Source: Neisseriaceae bacterium (GTDB taxonomy: Bacteria; Pseudomonadota; Gammaproteobacteria; Burkholderiales; UBA11063). Taken from it: a stretch of DNA of 64,000 nucleotides. Within the stretch, counting starts at the first letter, position 1. Each line of letters begins with the position of its first letter. Shown piece after piece: positions 10,952-21,271 of this stretch. The stretch lies in the NCBI GenBank assembly GCA_947446595.1, contig CANFGS010000005.1:20419-84418 (forward strand). The letters run 5' to 3'. The position numbers and the translations under genes are program-made. The notes under the pieces were generated by a model that saw nothing but the letters and a program-made list of their open reading frames with translations, was not told the origin of the DNA and did not search any database.

Positions 10952-11302
10952 TTAATGTAAGGTATTCTCAGGCTCATCATTAGTAATATCTACCATTGTT
11001 GGGTAAATTTCTACATCAAACCATTCCCAAAACTTTTTAAGTGTCAGTTCAACTGGCCAAGTGTTTTCATCTTCAGTCCAAGATGCTAGTTCTAGGGCAA
11101 ATAAATCAGCAAATTTTTCATCTACAAAGTTAATGCCATCTTCAATTTCTTCAACTTCTGGGATCAAATAAGAATTGCAATCAATTCTGATACTTTCTAG
11201 GGTGATTTCTTGGTTTAAATCATCAAATGAATTATTAATCCAATCTAAAAATGGTTGGCGGGGTTTAAGTATGGCAACTGATCGTTCAACAAAGTAATAC
11301 AT
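10952..11302 (-). CDS. Conserved-type hypothetical protein, acidic
   Basis: 116 aa ORF with codon usage like its neighbours. Confidence 0.65.
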   Translation of the reverse strand: MYYFVERSVAILKPRQPFLDWINNSFDDLNQEITLESIRIDCNSYLIPEVEEIEDGINFVDEKFADLFALELASWTEDENTWPVELTLKKFWEWFDVEIYPTMVDITNDEPENTLH

Positions 11303-11454
11303 GACTAATCCTAAAAAACTCTAAGTATAATATTATATCCTATTTCTACTGTTGTACACACATAATTACTTTAGGGCATAAGTGGATTCGAGCATCAATT
11401 GATGGTTTAAAATTTTTAGATCTATTATATTTAACTTATTGCAAATAACTGTTT

Positions 11455-11476
11455 ATAACCACGCTTGTGTGGTTAT
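11455..11476. other. Hairpin, 8-bp perfect stem ATAACCAC/GTGGTTAT
   Basis: Perfect inverted repeat downstream of the lipoprotein pseudogene; no strong T-tract. Confidence 0.4.
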
Positions 11477-11508
11477 TATAGCTCAATCACTAGATAGTGT
11501 AGATTTAG

Positions 11509-11751
11509 TTAAATGCTATTCCATATGGATAATCTAATTCATCTGATAATCTTGGTATATTAACACATGATCCAGATTCAATTCCCCTGCTTCCTACACT
11601 GCATTGTCTATAAGTGTTCTTGCCATGGTTAGTAAAGTACGCATATTTAGTAGAGTAGTTAGTAGACCCACTGCTCCCATCGTTGCATGCAACTATACTT
11701 AAGCTAAATAGTAGTATACCAAATGATTTTATTTGACAGGGTTTTATTCAT
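11509..11751 (-). pseudogene. Small lipoprotein gene, probably frameshifted in an A-run
   Basis: ATG at 11751 gives MNKTLSNKI..., then a stop; dropping one base of the TTTT run (11727-11730) gives MNKTLSNKSFGILLFSLSIVACNDGSSGSTNYSTKYAYFTNHGKNTYRQCSVGSRGIESGSCVNIPRLSDELDYPYGIAFN* with a lipobox. Confidence 0.6.
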
Positions 11752-11872
11752 TATAAATTACTCCTATTAATAAATTAATAGTTTTTTTCTTCATAGATAT
11801 TATTATAACATATTTACTACTGTTAATCATATGTTTCCTATATTACAACTATATGCTGCGTTACTGCCTGCA

Positions 11873-11930
11873 AGTCATCCCCAACCAAAACTTGATGCTG
11901 TTTGTATAGAGTTTGGGATCCATGCCCTAA
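11873..11930. repeat. Dispersed intergenic repeat, partial copy
   Basis: GTCATCC...CTTGATGCTGTTTGTATAGAGTTTGGGATCCATGCCCTAA. Confidence 0.75.
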
Positions 11931-11948
11931 ATGTTGCACTTGTACTAA

Positions 11949-12605
11949 TTAAAATATCATTTCTTTTACGTTATCAGGTATGATTAGTTTTGCTTTAGTG
12001 GATTTTATAATATCTTCAACTGAGACGCCTGGAGCGTGTTCTAGTAGTTTTAGTCCAGCTTTAGTCACTTCTATTACTGCTAGTTCAGTGACAATCAAAT
12101 TAACTACTCCAGTACCAGTTAGTGGTAGAGCGCATTTAGGTAGTATTTTACTGGAGCCGTCTTTTGCTACATGTTGCATTACTACAATTACATGTTTAGC
12201 TCCAGCAACAAGATCCATAGCTCCACCCATACCTTTTAGCATTTTCCCAGGTATCATCCAGTTGGCAATATCGCCATTTTCATCAACTTCCATAGCACCT
12301 AAGATTGTGAGATCAACTTTACCGCCTCTAATCATAGCGAAAGAGTCAGCTGCGGAGAAATAAGAAGAACCAGGCATTTCAGTGATAGTTTGTTTTCCAG
12401 CATTAATTAGGTCAGGATCAATTTCATCCTCAGTTGGAAATGGTCCAATACCTAGCATCCCATTTTCACTTTGAAGTATAACGTCCATATCTTTAGGGAT
12501 ATAGTTTGCAACTAAAGTTGGAATCCCAATGCCTAAGTTTACATAATATCCATCTTGAATTTCTTTGGCAATGCGCGATGCCATTTGTTCTCTAGTTAAA
12601 GCCAT
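11949..12605 (-). CDS. scoB: 3-oxoacid CoA-transferase subunit B
   Basis: [50 protein letters not shown]. Confidence 0.95.
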   Translation of the reverse strand: MALTREQMASRIAKEIQDGYYVNLGIGIPTLVANYIPKDMDVILQSENGMLGIGPFPTEDEIDPDLINAGKQTITEMPGSSYFSAADSFAMIRGGKVDLTILGAMEVDENGDIANWMIPGKMLKGMGGAMDLVAGAKHVIVVMQHVAKDGSSKILPKCALPLTGTGVVNLIVTELAVIEVTKAGLKLLEHAPGVSVEDIIKSTKAKLIIPDNVKEMIF

Positions 12606-13300
12606 TAGTTACTCCTTGTTGTACGGTTTTCAATTCGTTTTTCATAATTACTACCTTGAAATATACGTTTTACATATATACCTGGTGTATGTACCATATC
12701 AGGGTCAATTGAACCAACTGGAACAAGCTCTTCAACTTCAGCGATAGTTATTCGTCCGGCAGTAGCTGCTATAGGGTTAAAGTTACGAGCGGTCTTACGA
12801 AATACTAGGTTTCCTAGAGCATCACCTTTCCACGCTTTTACTATAGCAAAATCGGTCGTGATAGATTCTTCTAAGATATAGTTGTGCCCATTATAAACTC
12901 TAACTTCTTTACCAGTAGCAACTACAGTACCTACTCCAGTTGGAGTGAAGAAAGCAGGGATTCCTGCACCTCCAGCACGAAGTTTTTCAGCTAATGTACC
13001 TTGAGGGGTAGCTTCTAGCTCAACCTCTCCTGATAAAACTAATTGCTCAAATAGTTTGTTTTCTCCAACATAACTTGAAATCATCTTTTTAATCTGCCGT
13101 TTTTGGAGAAGTAAACCAAGCCCAAAATCATCAACGCCAGCATTATTAGATACGCAGGTTAAGTTCTTAACTCCCAATTTTACAAGTGCGGCTATACAGT
13201 TTTCAGGAATACCGCAAACTCCAAAACCACCCAAGGTAATAGTTGCTCCGTCAAAAACATCCTGTACTGCAATATCAGCATTTGCTACGATTTTATTCAT
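12605..13300 (-). CDS. scoA: 3-oxoacid CoA-transferase subunit A
   Basis: [39 protein letters not shown]. Confidence 0.95.
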   Translation of the reverse strand: MNKIVANADIAVQDVFDGATITLGGFGVCGIPENCIAALVKLGVKNLTCVSNNAGVDDFGLGLLLQKRQIKKMISSYVGENKLFEQLVLSGEVELEATPQGTLAEKLRAGGAGIPAFFTPTGVGTVVATGKEVRVYNGHNYILEESITTDFAIVKAWKGDALGNLVFRKTARNFNPIAATAGRITIAEVEELVPVGSIDPDMVHTPGIYVKRIFQGSNYEKRIENRTTRSN

Positions 13301-13341
13301 TTTTGCTCCATGTATAATAGATTGTGTCAGTTATTGTAACA

Positions 13342-13370
13342 CAAAAAACCCGCAATAGATGCGGGCTTTT
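13342..13370 (-). terminator. Rho-independent terminator after rpsI
   Basis: Minus strand AAAAGCCCGCATCTATTGCGGGTTTTTT: 6-bp GC stem plus T-tract. Confidence 0.85.
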
Positions 13371-13394
13371 ATATGAGCTAGTATAAGTATCAGA

Positions 13395-13787
13395 TTAACG
13401 TTTAGAGAATTGTTTTCTTCTACGTGCTTTTCTGAAACCACATTTTTTACGTTCAACTTCACGAGCATCGCGAGTTACAAAACCGGCTTTACTTAGAATT
13501 GGTTTTAATTCTGGGTTAAAGTCAAGTAATGCACGTGTAATACCGTGTTTAACGGCTCCAGCTTGACCAGACTCACCGCCACCTTCAACATTAACCATAA
13601 TGTTGAAAGAAGATAAGTGTTCTGTTAGTTCTAGTGGTTGACGAACTATCATGCAGTTAGTAGGGCGTGAGAAATATTCTTCATAACCTTTATGATTAAC
13701 TACAATCTTGCCATCACCTTTAGCTAGAAATACACGAGCTACAGAGCTTTTACGACGTCCGGTACCGTAGTAGTATTGTCCATTCAT
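13395..13787 (-). CDS. rpsI: 30S ribosomal protein S9
   Basis: [17 protein letters not shown] ... [17 protein letters not shown]. Confidence 0.99.
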   Translation of the reverse strand: MNGQYYYGTGRRKSSVARVFLAKGDGKIVVNHKGYEEYFSRPTNCMIVRQPLELTEHLSSFNIMVNVEGGGESGQAGAVKHGITRALLDFNPELKPILSKAGFVTRDAREVERKKCGFRKARRRKQFSKR

Positions 13788-13798
13788 ATCAAAATCCT

Positions 13799-14230
13799 TT
13801 ATTCAACTACTAATTGTTTTGGTTGTTGTGCAGTGTGTGGATGGCTAGCATCAGCATACACTTTTAGTTTTTTAAGCATTGCATATCCTAAAGGACCTTT
13901 AGGTAGCATACCTTTAACTGCATTGATTAGAACTTTTTCTGGAGCTTTAGTCAACATTTCATTAAATGTACGTGAATAAATACCACCAGGGTAGCCAGTA
14001 TGACGGTAATAAATTTTTTGTAAAGTCTTACTACCTGTAACAACTAATTTATCTGCATTAGTAACAACTACAAAGTCACCAGTGTCCATATGAGGAGTAT
14101 AGATTGCTTTGTGTTTGCCACGTAAAACGTGAGCTATTTTTGCTGCTAGTCGACCAAGCACTTTGTCCTTAGCGTCAACTTCAAACCATTCGTGATTGAT
14201 ATCAGAGGGTTTGGCTGAGAATGTTTTCAT
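13799..14230 (-). CDS. rplM: 50S ribosomal protein L13
   Basis: [32 protein letters not shown]. Confidence 0.99.
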   Translation of the reverse strand: MKTFSAKPSDINHEWFEVDAKDKVLGRLAAKIAHVLRGKHKAIYTPHMDTGDFVVVTNADKLVVTGSKTLQKIYYRHTGYPGGIYSRTFNEMLTKAPEKVLINAVKGMLPKGPLGYAMLKKLKVYADASHPHTAQQPKQLVVE

Positions 14231-14261
14231 AATACAATTCCTAAAATTCTATTTCTAATAT

Positions 14262-14282
14262 AAAAAGGCGCAAAACGCCAAC
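14262..14282 (-). promoter_or_regulatory. Small GC hairpin with T-tract in the rplM leader region (terminator or attenuator-like)
   Basis: Minus strand TTGGCGTTTTGCGCCTTTTTA; only a 4-bp core stem. Confidence 0.35.
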
Positions 14283-14339
14283 GTATGTAAACGGTTTATT
14301 AGTGGTAGGGGAAGATTATAGCATAACTATATTCTTTTA

Positions 14340-14615
14340 TCACATATTATTTATAAACATCTTTCGGTGCCCAATTTTTACTACCATTATTGTTAATTTG
14401 TTGTCAGTGATTTTGCATAATATTCTATAATCACCTAGTCGATATCTCCAAAACTCTCCGAATTTTTCCCCTTTTAAAGCCCGTCCAAGTTCTCTTGGGT
14501 ATTTTGATGTAGCAATGCTATCTTCAATAAAGTTTTTTATTCGCAATCTGGTTTGAACATCTAGTTTTTTGACATCTTTCTTTACGGATGCTAGATATTC
14601 AACTTTCCAAATCAT
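14340..14615 (-). CDS. RelE/ParE-family toxin
   Basis: WKVEYLASVKKDVKKLDVQTRLRIKNFIED...LGRALKGEKFGEFWRYRLGDYRILCKI...VVKIGHRK. Confidence 0.92.
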   Translation of the reverse strand: MIWKVEYLASVKKDVKKLDVQTRLRIKNFIEDSIATSKYPRELGRALKGEKFGEFWRYRLGDYRILCKITDNKLTIMVVKIGHRKMFINNM

Positions 14616-14820
14616 TCCAGAAATCCTTTGAATTTAGAATTTTATCTTTTCCTACTTTTAGATTTTCAAGTCTACTTTCTGCCAAATAAATATCTTCAAA
14701 ATCATCAATATAGCTTAGTAATGCTTCTTTTACATAAAATGATTTTGTTCTATGCGTTTGTAGTGACAGATTTTCTAACTTTTTGCCAATTGACTCATTA
14801 ACTCTAACTGATAATAACAT
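14599..14820 (-). CDS. Ribbon-helix-helix (CopG/RelB-type) antitoxin
   Basis: 73 aa MLLSVRVNESIGKKLENLSLQTHRTKSFYVKEALLSYID; overlaps toxin by 17 nt. Confidence 0.88.
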   Translation of the reverse strand: MLLSVRVNESIGKKLENLSLQTHRTKSFYVKEALLSYIDDFEDIYLAESRLENLKVGKDKILNSKDFWNDLES

Positions 14821-14878
14821 AATTACCTCCTCATGTTTACATGTATGACAAAATTATAACTCAATTATATTGAATTTG

Positions 14879-16255
14879 TTAATTCTTATCTAATTTATCT
14901 AAAAGCTTTGTTACAAAACTATTAAATCTATTCATTTGAGCAGAGCTATTAGTGTTTATATTATTAGCTATTACAACTACTATATATTTGCTACCGTGGC
15001 GACTTAAGAAGTATCCTGAGTATGCATGAGTATCGTTTAGAGTTCCGGTTTTAAATTTAGCTCTATGCCCAAACTTGGTGAAATTGTTTTTGAGACTTCC
15101 TTCTAATCCTGATTGTGGTAGAGTTTTTTCAAAAATAGTTGCATATTGTGAATTATTTTCATATTTAAGTAAGTTTGCCATCCCCGTAGCGGTTACTGAT
15201 TCAGTACGCGATAAGCCAGCACCATTTTCAAGTCTAAAGTTTGGGTTTAACATATTTAACTTTTTCATAAATGAATAATATATGTCTTTACTGTTTTTGT
15301 TAGTGTTTTCATTATTAGTAGTAAATGCTCCAAGACTCAAGAATACTGTCTCAGCAATGATATTGACACTGTAGTGATTCATATATACCATCGCATCTTC
15401 AAGTGTTTGTGAGCTATAATCATAGATAAGAATAGCTTTATCATGCATGTTTTGGTAGACTATATTACCTTTTAATTCAATTGATAAATTATTCAATGTG
15501 CGACTTAGTGCCATCTTGGTATAACTTTTAGTATCTATCATGTTAAATTCGAGCTTTTGATTATTACACGCCCGAGAAATTTTACCGCTAAAAGTAACTG
15601 TACTTTCTTTGAAAGATACTTGGTGACTTAAATCACTGCATGTATTTTGGTTAGGGTCTACATTTAGTTGATTATTTATATTATAGCCATATAAGTTACT
15701 ATCTATATTTGTAGTATTAGCTTTGACATGGATATTAAATATTGTTTTATTGGCATCCACAATTAATCCGTCAGGAAATACGGTATCAATATCATAGTTT
15801 TCGACTTTAAGCATGGAGTATGTAGGTAGGCTATTAAAGATAGTATTATCAATAACTAAATTTCCAGAGATTTTTTTAATCCCAAGTTTGTAGAGATTAC
15901 TAAATATTTCGTTTAATGCTCTATCATCAAGGGTCGGATCGCCCCCACCTAATATATATAAATCACCCTCTAATACCCCGTTATTAATTGAGCCTTTGTA
16001 AAATAGCTTAGTATGCCATTTAAAATCAGGGTGGAGCTGTTCTAATCCAACAGCTGTGGTGATTAATTTCATGTTTGATGCAATTAAGCGAGGTGTGTTT
16101 GGTAGATGTTCATAGACGACTTTAGTGGTTTTGGTATCAATTACCATTACCGACATATTATTTTGTAGACTTTTTGGAATTGTTAGATTCATACCATAAG
16201 TAGAATTAACTAAAAAAACCCCTAAAACTCCTAATTTAATAAGTTTACGAATCAT
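14879..16255 (-). CDS. dacB: D-alanyl-D-alanine carboxypeptidase / PBP4 (S13)
   Basis: PRLIASNMKLITTAVGLEQL (SxxK), LENGAGLSR, FKTGTLN. Confidence 0.93.
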   Translation of the reverse strand: MIRKLIKLGVLGVFLVNSTYGMNLTIPKSLQNNMSVMVIDTKTTKVVYEHLPNTPRLIASNMKLITTAVGLEQLHPDFKWHTKLFYKGSINNGVLEGDLYILGGGDPTLDDRALNEIFSNLYKLGIKKISGNLVIDNTIFNSLPTYSMLKVENYDIDTVFPDGLIVDANKTIFNIHVKANTTNIDSNLYGYNINNQLNVDPNQNTCSDLSHQVSFKESTVTFSGKISRACNNQKLEFNMIDTKSYTKMALSRTLNNLSIELKGNIVYQNMHDKAILIYDYSSQTLEDAMVYMNHYSVNIIAETVFLSLGAFTTNNENTNKNSKDIYYSFMKKLNMLNPNFRLENGAGLSRTESVTATGMANLLKYENNSQYATIFEKTLPQSGLEGSLKNNFTKFGHRAKFKTGTLNDTHAYSGYFLSRHGSKYIVVVIANNINTNSSAQMNRFNSFVTKLLDKLDKN

Positions 16256-16274
16256 CTGTAGAACTCCAGCTGTA

Positions 16275-16841
16275 TTATGCTCTAGGTAATGTTACGCCAA
16301 CTTGTCCCATATATTTACCGTTTCTATCTTTATATGAAGTTTCGCAATTTTCATCAGATTCAAAAAACAGTACCTGAGCTACACCTTCATTAGCATAAAT
16401 TTTGGCTGGTAATGGAGTGGTATTACTAAATTCAAGAGTAACATATCCTTCCCATTCAGGTTCAAAGGGAGTTACATTAACTATAATCCCACATCTAGCA
16501 TAAGTTGATTTGCCAAGACATACTGTCAAAACATTCCTAGGGATTTTGAAATATTCAACAGTTCTAGCTAATGCAAAAGAATTTGGTGGAATTATACAAA
16601 AATCATTATTTACTCCAACGAAATTCTTAGGATCGAAGTTTTTAGGGTCAACAATAGTACTATTAATATTGGTAAATATTTTAAATTCATTAGCACATCT
16701 AATATCATAACCATAGCTTGATGTACCATATGAAATTACTTTGTGATCATCAACAAAACGTACTTGATTTGCTTCAAATGGTGATATCATGCCATGTTCT
16801 TCTGACATTTTACGTATCCATTTATCTGATTTTATTGCCAT
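16275..16841 (-). CDS. dcd: dCTP deaminase
   Basis: [40 protein letters not shown]. Confidence 0.97.
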   Translation of the reverse strand: MAIKSDKWIRKMSEEHGMISPFEANQVRFVDDHKVISYGTSSYGYDIRCANEFKIFTNINSTIVDPKNFDPKNFVGVNNDFCIIPPNSFALARTVEYFKIPRNVLTVCLGKSTYARCGIIVNVTPFEPEWEGYVTLEFSNTTPLPAKIYANEGVAQVLFFESDENCETSYKDRNGKYMGQVGVTLPRA

Positions 16842-16864
16842 AATATTTCCTTTTCTATATTATT

Positions 16865-17800
16865 TTATGTTCCAGCGATAGTTAGTCCAAAACTTTGCAT
16901 GACTTCAGCTACTTCTATTTCGGTTAGTTCATAATACTGCCCACGTTTTAGGCGTGGTGGTAGACTTATCGGACCAAAACGAGTCCGAATTAGACGACTA
17001 ACTGTCAGATCAAAATATTCAAACATCCGCCTTACTTCGCGATTACGCCCTTCTTTTAGAATAATTCGATACCAGTAATTTTTGCTCTCAGTTCCTTGGT
17101 CTGGTTGTTTTATAATAGCTGCTAGTTGTGCCATCCCGTCATCAAGTTTGATACCCGTTTTTAGTTGGTCTAATTGTGCTTGGGTTAATTCCTCACCATA
17201 AATACGTACCGCATACTCACGCTCGATTTCATATTTAGGATGGGTGAAATGCTGGGCTAAATCACCAGAAGTAGTAAAAATAAGTAATCCACTAGTATTA
17301 AAATCTAGTCGCCCAATTGCGATAAAACGTTTATTTTTTAAAGCAGGTATTCGTTCAAAAACAGTTTGACGACTTTTAGGGTCATCACGAGATATAATTT
17401 CACCTTCTGGTTTATGATAAATAATAATCCTTGCTAACCTATCTTGCCATTTAATAACAATAGGTTTACCCAAGGCTTCAACTCTATCGCCATGAGCTAG
17501 TTTTTGCCCAACAACTGCAACTTGTCCATTAACTAATACCTTACCATTTTGGATTAGTTCATCACAATGCCTACGACTTCCAACTCCAGACATAGCAAGA
17601 GCTCGACTTAAGCGAACATTTTCATCATCAGGTAGGTCAATTCTTTCATCCCGAATTCGTCGATTGGTGATTTGTTCTTGTTTATTGGGGCGGTCTAATT
17701 TAACGCGACGAGCTTTTTGAACGGGAGCTTTTTCATTGTCAGCGTTTTTAGGCTTATCAGTCATTAATTTTTTTAAACTGTCTTTTAAATTAAAGCGCAT
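16865..17800 (-). CDS. rluB: 23S rRNA pseudouridine synthase B
   Basis: S4-like domain; [36 protein letters not shown]. Confidence 0.93.
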   Translation of the reverse strand: MRFNLKDSLKKLMTDKPKNADNEKAPVQKARRVKLDRPNKQEQITNRRIRDERIDLPDDENVRLSRALAMSGVGSRRHCDELIQNGKVLVNGQVAVVGQKLAHGDRVEALGKPIVIKWQDRLARIIIYHKPEGEIISRDDPKSRQTVFERIPALKNKRFIAIGRLDFNTSGLLIFTTSGDLAQHFTHPKYEIEREYAVRIYGEELTQAQLDQLKTGIKLDDGMAQLAAIIKQPDQGTESKNYWYRIILKEGRNREVRRMFEYFDLTVSRLIRTRFGPISLPPRLKRGQYYELTEIEVAEVMQSFGLTIAGT

Positions 17801-18755
17801 GGAATTCCTTAACTAGAGTAATTAATTGTTTATTTTCCCAAAATCTATAGCAACCAGACAAAAATCCTGTTCCTTGACGTAATTGTATAGTATTTTCGCG
17901 TTCAGGAACTAAAATATCGAGAGTATTTTTATCTTTAAGCCATTTTTCTAAACTAGGGAGTAATGTAGAGTTTAGTTTATTTAATGTATCAACAAAACCA
18001 TAGCTATCGCGATAATAGCATGGGTAAAATAGATTATCAATAATAATTAGATTGTTATTGTCAAATACAGTATCTATGGGGTTTGGTATTGGTAACATGC
18101 CTTTTATGTTGGAGGCATAAATGTTTTGGTACGGCATTTGCACTTTGACAGTCTTATCCCAAACCCAAATACTATTAACAGTTAGTGAGCCTTCATCATT
18201 ACGAAGTTTATTTTCTTCACTAGTATATAATAGCATCTGAATTTCATTAAGAAGTTTATTTATTTGAATATCAGGTAGATAATCGTCGATATTTTCTCCA
18301 ATAATATCCAGAATAGAATAATAATCTGTATTTGGCAGCGATAGATTGTGTCCCATTAACCACATGTGTTCATTTACATAGTAGAGTTTAATCTCAGCTG
18401 CAAAATGGGAGTTGATAGTATCAATAATGCTTTTTGCACTCTCGCTATCTAATTGTAATAGTTCTGATTCTGAAATTAGTAGTCTATCACGATCTAGGCG
18501 TAAGTGAGTTGGTTCTGCAACCAAGAAGTGTTGATATGCTTTATTGACCCCTAGTTTTTCTGCAATATTATTAGCAACGGTACCATCTTTATACATAGAT
18601 GAATATACCAAGTCACTATAACTATAATTAAAGGTACTAATTTTACTATGTTTTAGTATTTTATTGAATTTATCAAGATTGGCATTGTTGTAGATATAGT
18701 CTAAATCTCCAATATCTTGCCAAAATAGTCCTGGTAGAGCGATAGTTAAATGCAT
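17790..18755 (-). CDS. RpfE-type regulatory / phosphoglycerate mutase-like protein
   Basis: 321 aa [12 protein letters not shown]...; resembles betaproteobacterial RpfE-type proteins by recall. Confidence 0.55.
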   Translation of the reverse strand: MHLTIALPGLFWQDIGDLDYIYNNANLDKFNKILKHSKISTFNYSYSDLVYSSMYKDGTVANNIAEKLGVNKAYQHFLVAEPTHLRLDRDRLLISESELLQLDSESAKSIIDTINSHFAAEIKLYYVNEHMWLMGHNLSLPNTDYYSILDIIGENIDDYLPDIQINKLLNEIQMLLYTSEENKLRNDEGSLTVNSIWVWDKTVKVQMPYQNIYASNIKGMLPIPNPIDTVFDNNNLIIIDNLFYPCYYRDSYGFVDTLNKLNSTLLPSLEKWLKDKNTLDILVPERENTIQLRQGTGFLSGCYRFWENKQLITLVKEFHAL

Positions 18756-19570
18756 ATTTCACCATCAAAAACATGTATGGCATCACCAGTCATAATAATT
18801 TGATTTATGGAATCTTTTTGTATATTTAATTTACCACCAAGCATTTCAACTGTTACATTTGTGGATACTTGATTTTTATCCATAGCATAACAAGCTGTAG
18901 CTGTAGCACCAGTACCACAAGCTTCAGTAAAGCCACAGCCACGCTCATAGGTTAATAATTTTATTTGTGACTCATTAATAACTACATAAAAATTAACATT
19001 CACACTATTTGGGAAGAGCAGCGAATTTTGTAATAACTTAGCTATGTGTTCGAGATTGTTATCTAATTCATGCGTTGAATTTAGTCGAATCATTACATGT
19101 GGATTACCTACAGAACAAATTCCAAAGTTGATTTTTGTGCCATCTATATCGAGATGATATTCATTATTGTTTTGTTCTTGGTGGTTAAATGGCAGGGATT
19201 GTGGATTGAAATTTGGCATTCCCATATTGATAGAAATAGTATCATCTTGATTTTTATAACCAGTAATACTTTGGTTTTGCATTTTAAGCGTAATTTGGGG
19301 CTTATTAAGTTTATTCCATAAATATGCTATTACTGAGCGTGCTCCATTGCCACAGTGGCTTGCACTGCTTCCATCAGCATTAAATATTTTATAGTTAACA
19401 TCGCTATCGTTGGAGGGTTCGAGAAGCAATACTTGATCGCAACCAATACCAAGGCGTCGATTGGCGATAAATTTTATTTGTTCGCTACTTAGTAGGACAG
19501 GCAAAATAGTGCAATCAAATAAGACAAAATCATTCCCAAGAGCTTGCATTTTAGTAAATTTAATTTTCAT
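18746..19570 (-). CDS. dapF: Diaminopimelate epimerase
   Basis: MKIKFTKMQALGNDFVLFD, NADGSSASHCGNGARS, ERGCGFTEACGTGATA; start trimmed from the ORF at 19642, whose 24 N-terminal codons reach into the intergenic repeat. Confidence 0.95.
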   Translation of the reverse strand: MKIKFTKMQALGNDFVLFDCTILPVLLSSEQIKFIANRRLGIGCDQVLLLEPSNDSDVNYKIFNADGSSASHCGNGARSVIAYLWNKLNKPQITLKMQNQSITGYKNQDDTISINMGMPNFNPQSLPFNHQEQNNNEYHLDIDGTKINFGICSVGNPHVMIRLNSTHELDNNLEHIAKLLQNSLLFPNSVNVNFYVVINESQIKLLTYERGCGFTEACGTGATATACYAMDKNQVSTNVTVEMLGGKLNIQKDSINQIIMTGDAIHVFDGEICI

Positions 19571-19600
19571 AATTCCAGTACCAAATTTTTTATCATTTTT

Positions 19601-19850
19601 TAGAGCATGGATCCCAAACTCGTGACAAAACAGCAACGTCATCCGTCATTCCAGCGGAGGCTGGAATCCATGCCATTGCCCTAAATAACGATGATTAGAG
19701 CATGGATCCCAAACTCTATACGAACAGCAAAAAGTTCGTGTTTGGAATGACAGAAAATCCGTCATTCCAGCACCGATATTTCGTCATCCCAGTGCCGATA
19801 TTTCGTCATCCCAGCGGAGGCTGGGATCCATGCTCTTGCACTTGCCCTAA
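19601..19850. repeat. Dispersed intergenic repeat, multi-unit copy
   Basis: TAGAGCATGGATCCCAAACTCG...GTCATTCCAGCGGAGGCTGGAATCCATGCC...; two GAGCATGGATCCCAAACTC units plus tandem CCGATATTTCGTCATCCCAG. Confidence 0.88.
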
Positions 19851-20459
19851 ATTATACACAGCAGTTGCTATATGATTAGCTAAACTAAGCCCTGTATTTT
19901 CCAAATTATCTATAGTTATAAAGTCTTTTAACTGTACTACCTTAAGCCCAGAGTAGCCACAAACATTTATATAATTAAAAGGAGTAGTATCCATATTAGC
20001 ATTAAAACTAATCCCGTGGTAGGTACAGTTTTTACGTACTTTTAGTCCAATTGAGGCAATTTTTTTACCTTCAATATACACCCCAGGAGCACATCTATCA
20101 CCATTAGCTGTTATCCCGTGACTCGCCAAAAAATCTATAATTCCATTTTCAAGTCTTTCAACCAGTTCCCTAATAGATAAGCTATAGCGTTTTAGGTCAA
20201 TTAAAGTATAGATAACAATTTGTCCAGGGCCATGGTAAGTAACTTGGCCTCCGCGGTCAGTTCTAACTATTGGTATATCATGGTCTTTAAATAAAACATG
20301 TTCGGGTTTTCCAGCCAAACCAAGAGTAAATACTGGCTTATGCTCTAATACCCAGAACTCATCAGGAGTATCAGCATTTCTAGTCTCAGTAAACTCTTTC
20401 ATCTTATCCCAAGAGTTTTGGTAATCAACCATCCCTAGTGGTTTAACTATATATGTCAT
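19806..20459 (-). CDS. lipB: Octanoyltransferase
   Basis: TDRGGQVTYHGPGQIVIYTLIDL, CAPGVYIEGKKIASIGLKVRKNCTYHGISFN; C-terminus read through repeat sequence. Confidence 0.96.
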   Translation of the reverse strand: MTYIVKPLGMVDYQNSWDKMKEFTETRNADTPDEFWVLEHKPVFTLGLAGKPEHVLFKDHDIPIVRTDRGGQVTYHGPGQIVIYTLIDLKRYSLSIRELVERLENGIIDFLASHGITANGDRCAPGVYIEGKKIASIGLKVRKNCTYHGISFNANMDTTPFNYINVCGYSGLKVVQLKDFITIDNLENTGLSLANHIATAVYNLGQVQEHGSQPPLG

Positions 20460-20460
20460 A

Positions 20461-20733
20461 CTATAATGTTACCTTAACAAGAGCGTGTTTATTAAGTTCG
20501 GTATATATATTGTCTAGTTGCTGCTGTGAAGTTGCTGTAATTGTTGCACTTATAGATAGATAATTACCTTTAGTACTTTGTTTGGTAGCTATATCAGCTT
20601 CTGGGTTAAATGTATCACTATGACTAGCTATAATTGCACAAACTTCAGGTACTAGATCAATATGATTTGTACCCATTATTTTGATAGTAAAAGAAGATGG
20701 GAATTTTAATAATTTATCCATAATAATCCTCAT
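20461..20733 (-). CDS. ybeD: YbeD/DUF493 family protein
   Basis: 90 aa FPSSFTIKIMGTNHIDL..., adjacent to lipB. Confidence 0.88.
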   Translation of the reverse strand: MRIIMDKLLKFPSSFTIKIMGTNHIDLVPEVCAIIASHSDTFNPEADIATKQSTKGNYLSISATITATSQQQLDNIYTELNKHALVKVTL

Positions 20734-21271
20734 TTAATAATGATTTTTGTGTATTACTATTTGGTAACATTTCAATCGAATCAATACCCAAATCTTCTAG
20801 GAGTTTCTTTGTTGTTGCAAGTAGTTCAGGTTTTCCTGGGATTTGTTTATATCCTATTATTTCAATCCATCCACGCTCAGTTAATGTCTGTATTATATTA
20901 CTATTTACCGCTACACCACGGATTTCTTCTATATCACCACGAGTAACTGGCTGTTTATAAGCTATTATCGCTAAAGTTTCCATAATGCTTCTTGAGTATT
21001 TAGGTGGTTTTACTTGATTTAATTTATTAATATAATGTTGAAATTCGATGCGGGAGCGAAAGCGATAACCATTAGTAGTAGTTATAAGCTCAATGCCAGA
21101 ATTTGTATATTTTTCGGTAAGAATGATAATGATTTTCTTGATTTCAGATTCATTAATTTGATTATCAAATAATTCAACTAACTGTATAGATGTAATTGTG
21201 GTACTCGCGGTTAATAAACACGCTTCAATTACTTTAGTTACATAATCTAATTGCAAATTTGATGTATTCAT
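20714..21271 (-). CDS. scpB: Segregation and condensation protein B
   Basis: SRSIMETLAIIAYKQPVTRGDIEEIRGVAVNSNIIQTLTERGWIEIIGYKQIPGKPELLATT. Confidence 0.96.
   Translation of the reverse strand: MNTSNLQLDYVTKVIEACLLTASTTITSIQLVELFDNQINESEIKKIIIILTEKYTNSGIELITTTNGYRFRSRIEFQHYINKLNQVKPPKYSRSIMETLAIIAYKQPVTRGDIEEIRGVAVNSNIIQTLTERGWIEIIGYKQIPGKPELLATTKKLLEDLGIDSIEMLPNSNTQKSLLNEDYYG

Noticed and set aside
19571-19642. N-terminal extension of DapF (MTLLFCHEFGIHALKNDKKFGTGI)
   Set aside because: Non-conserved and reaches into the dispersed repeat; conserved protein starts at MKIKFTKMQALGNDF.
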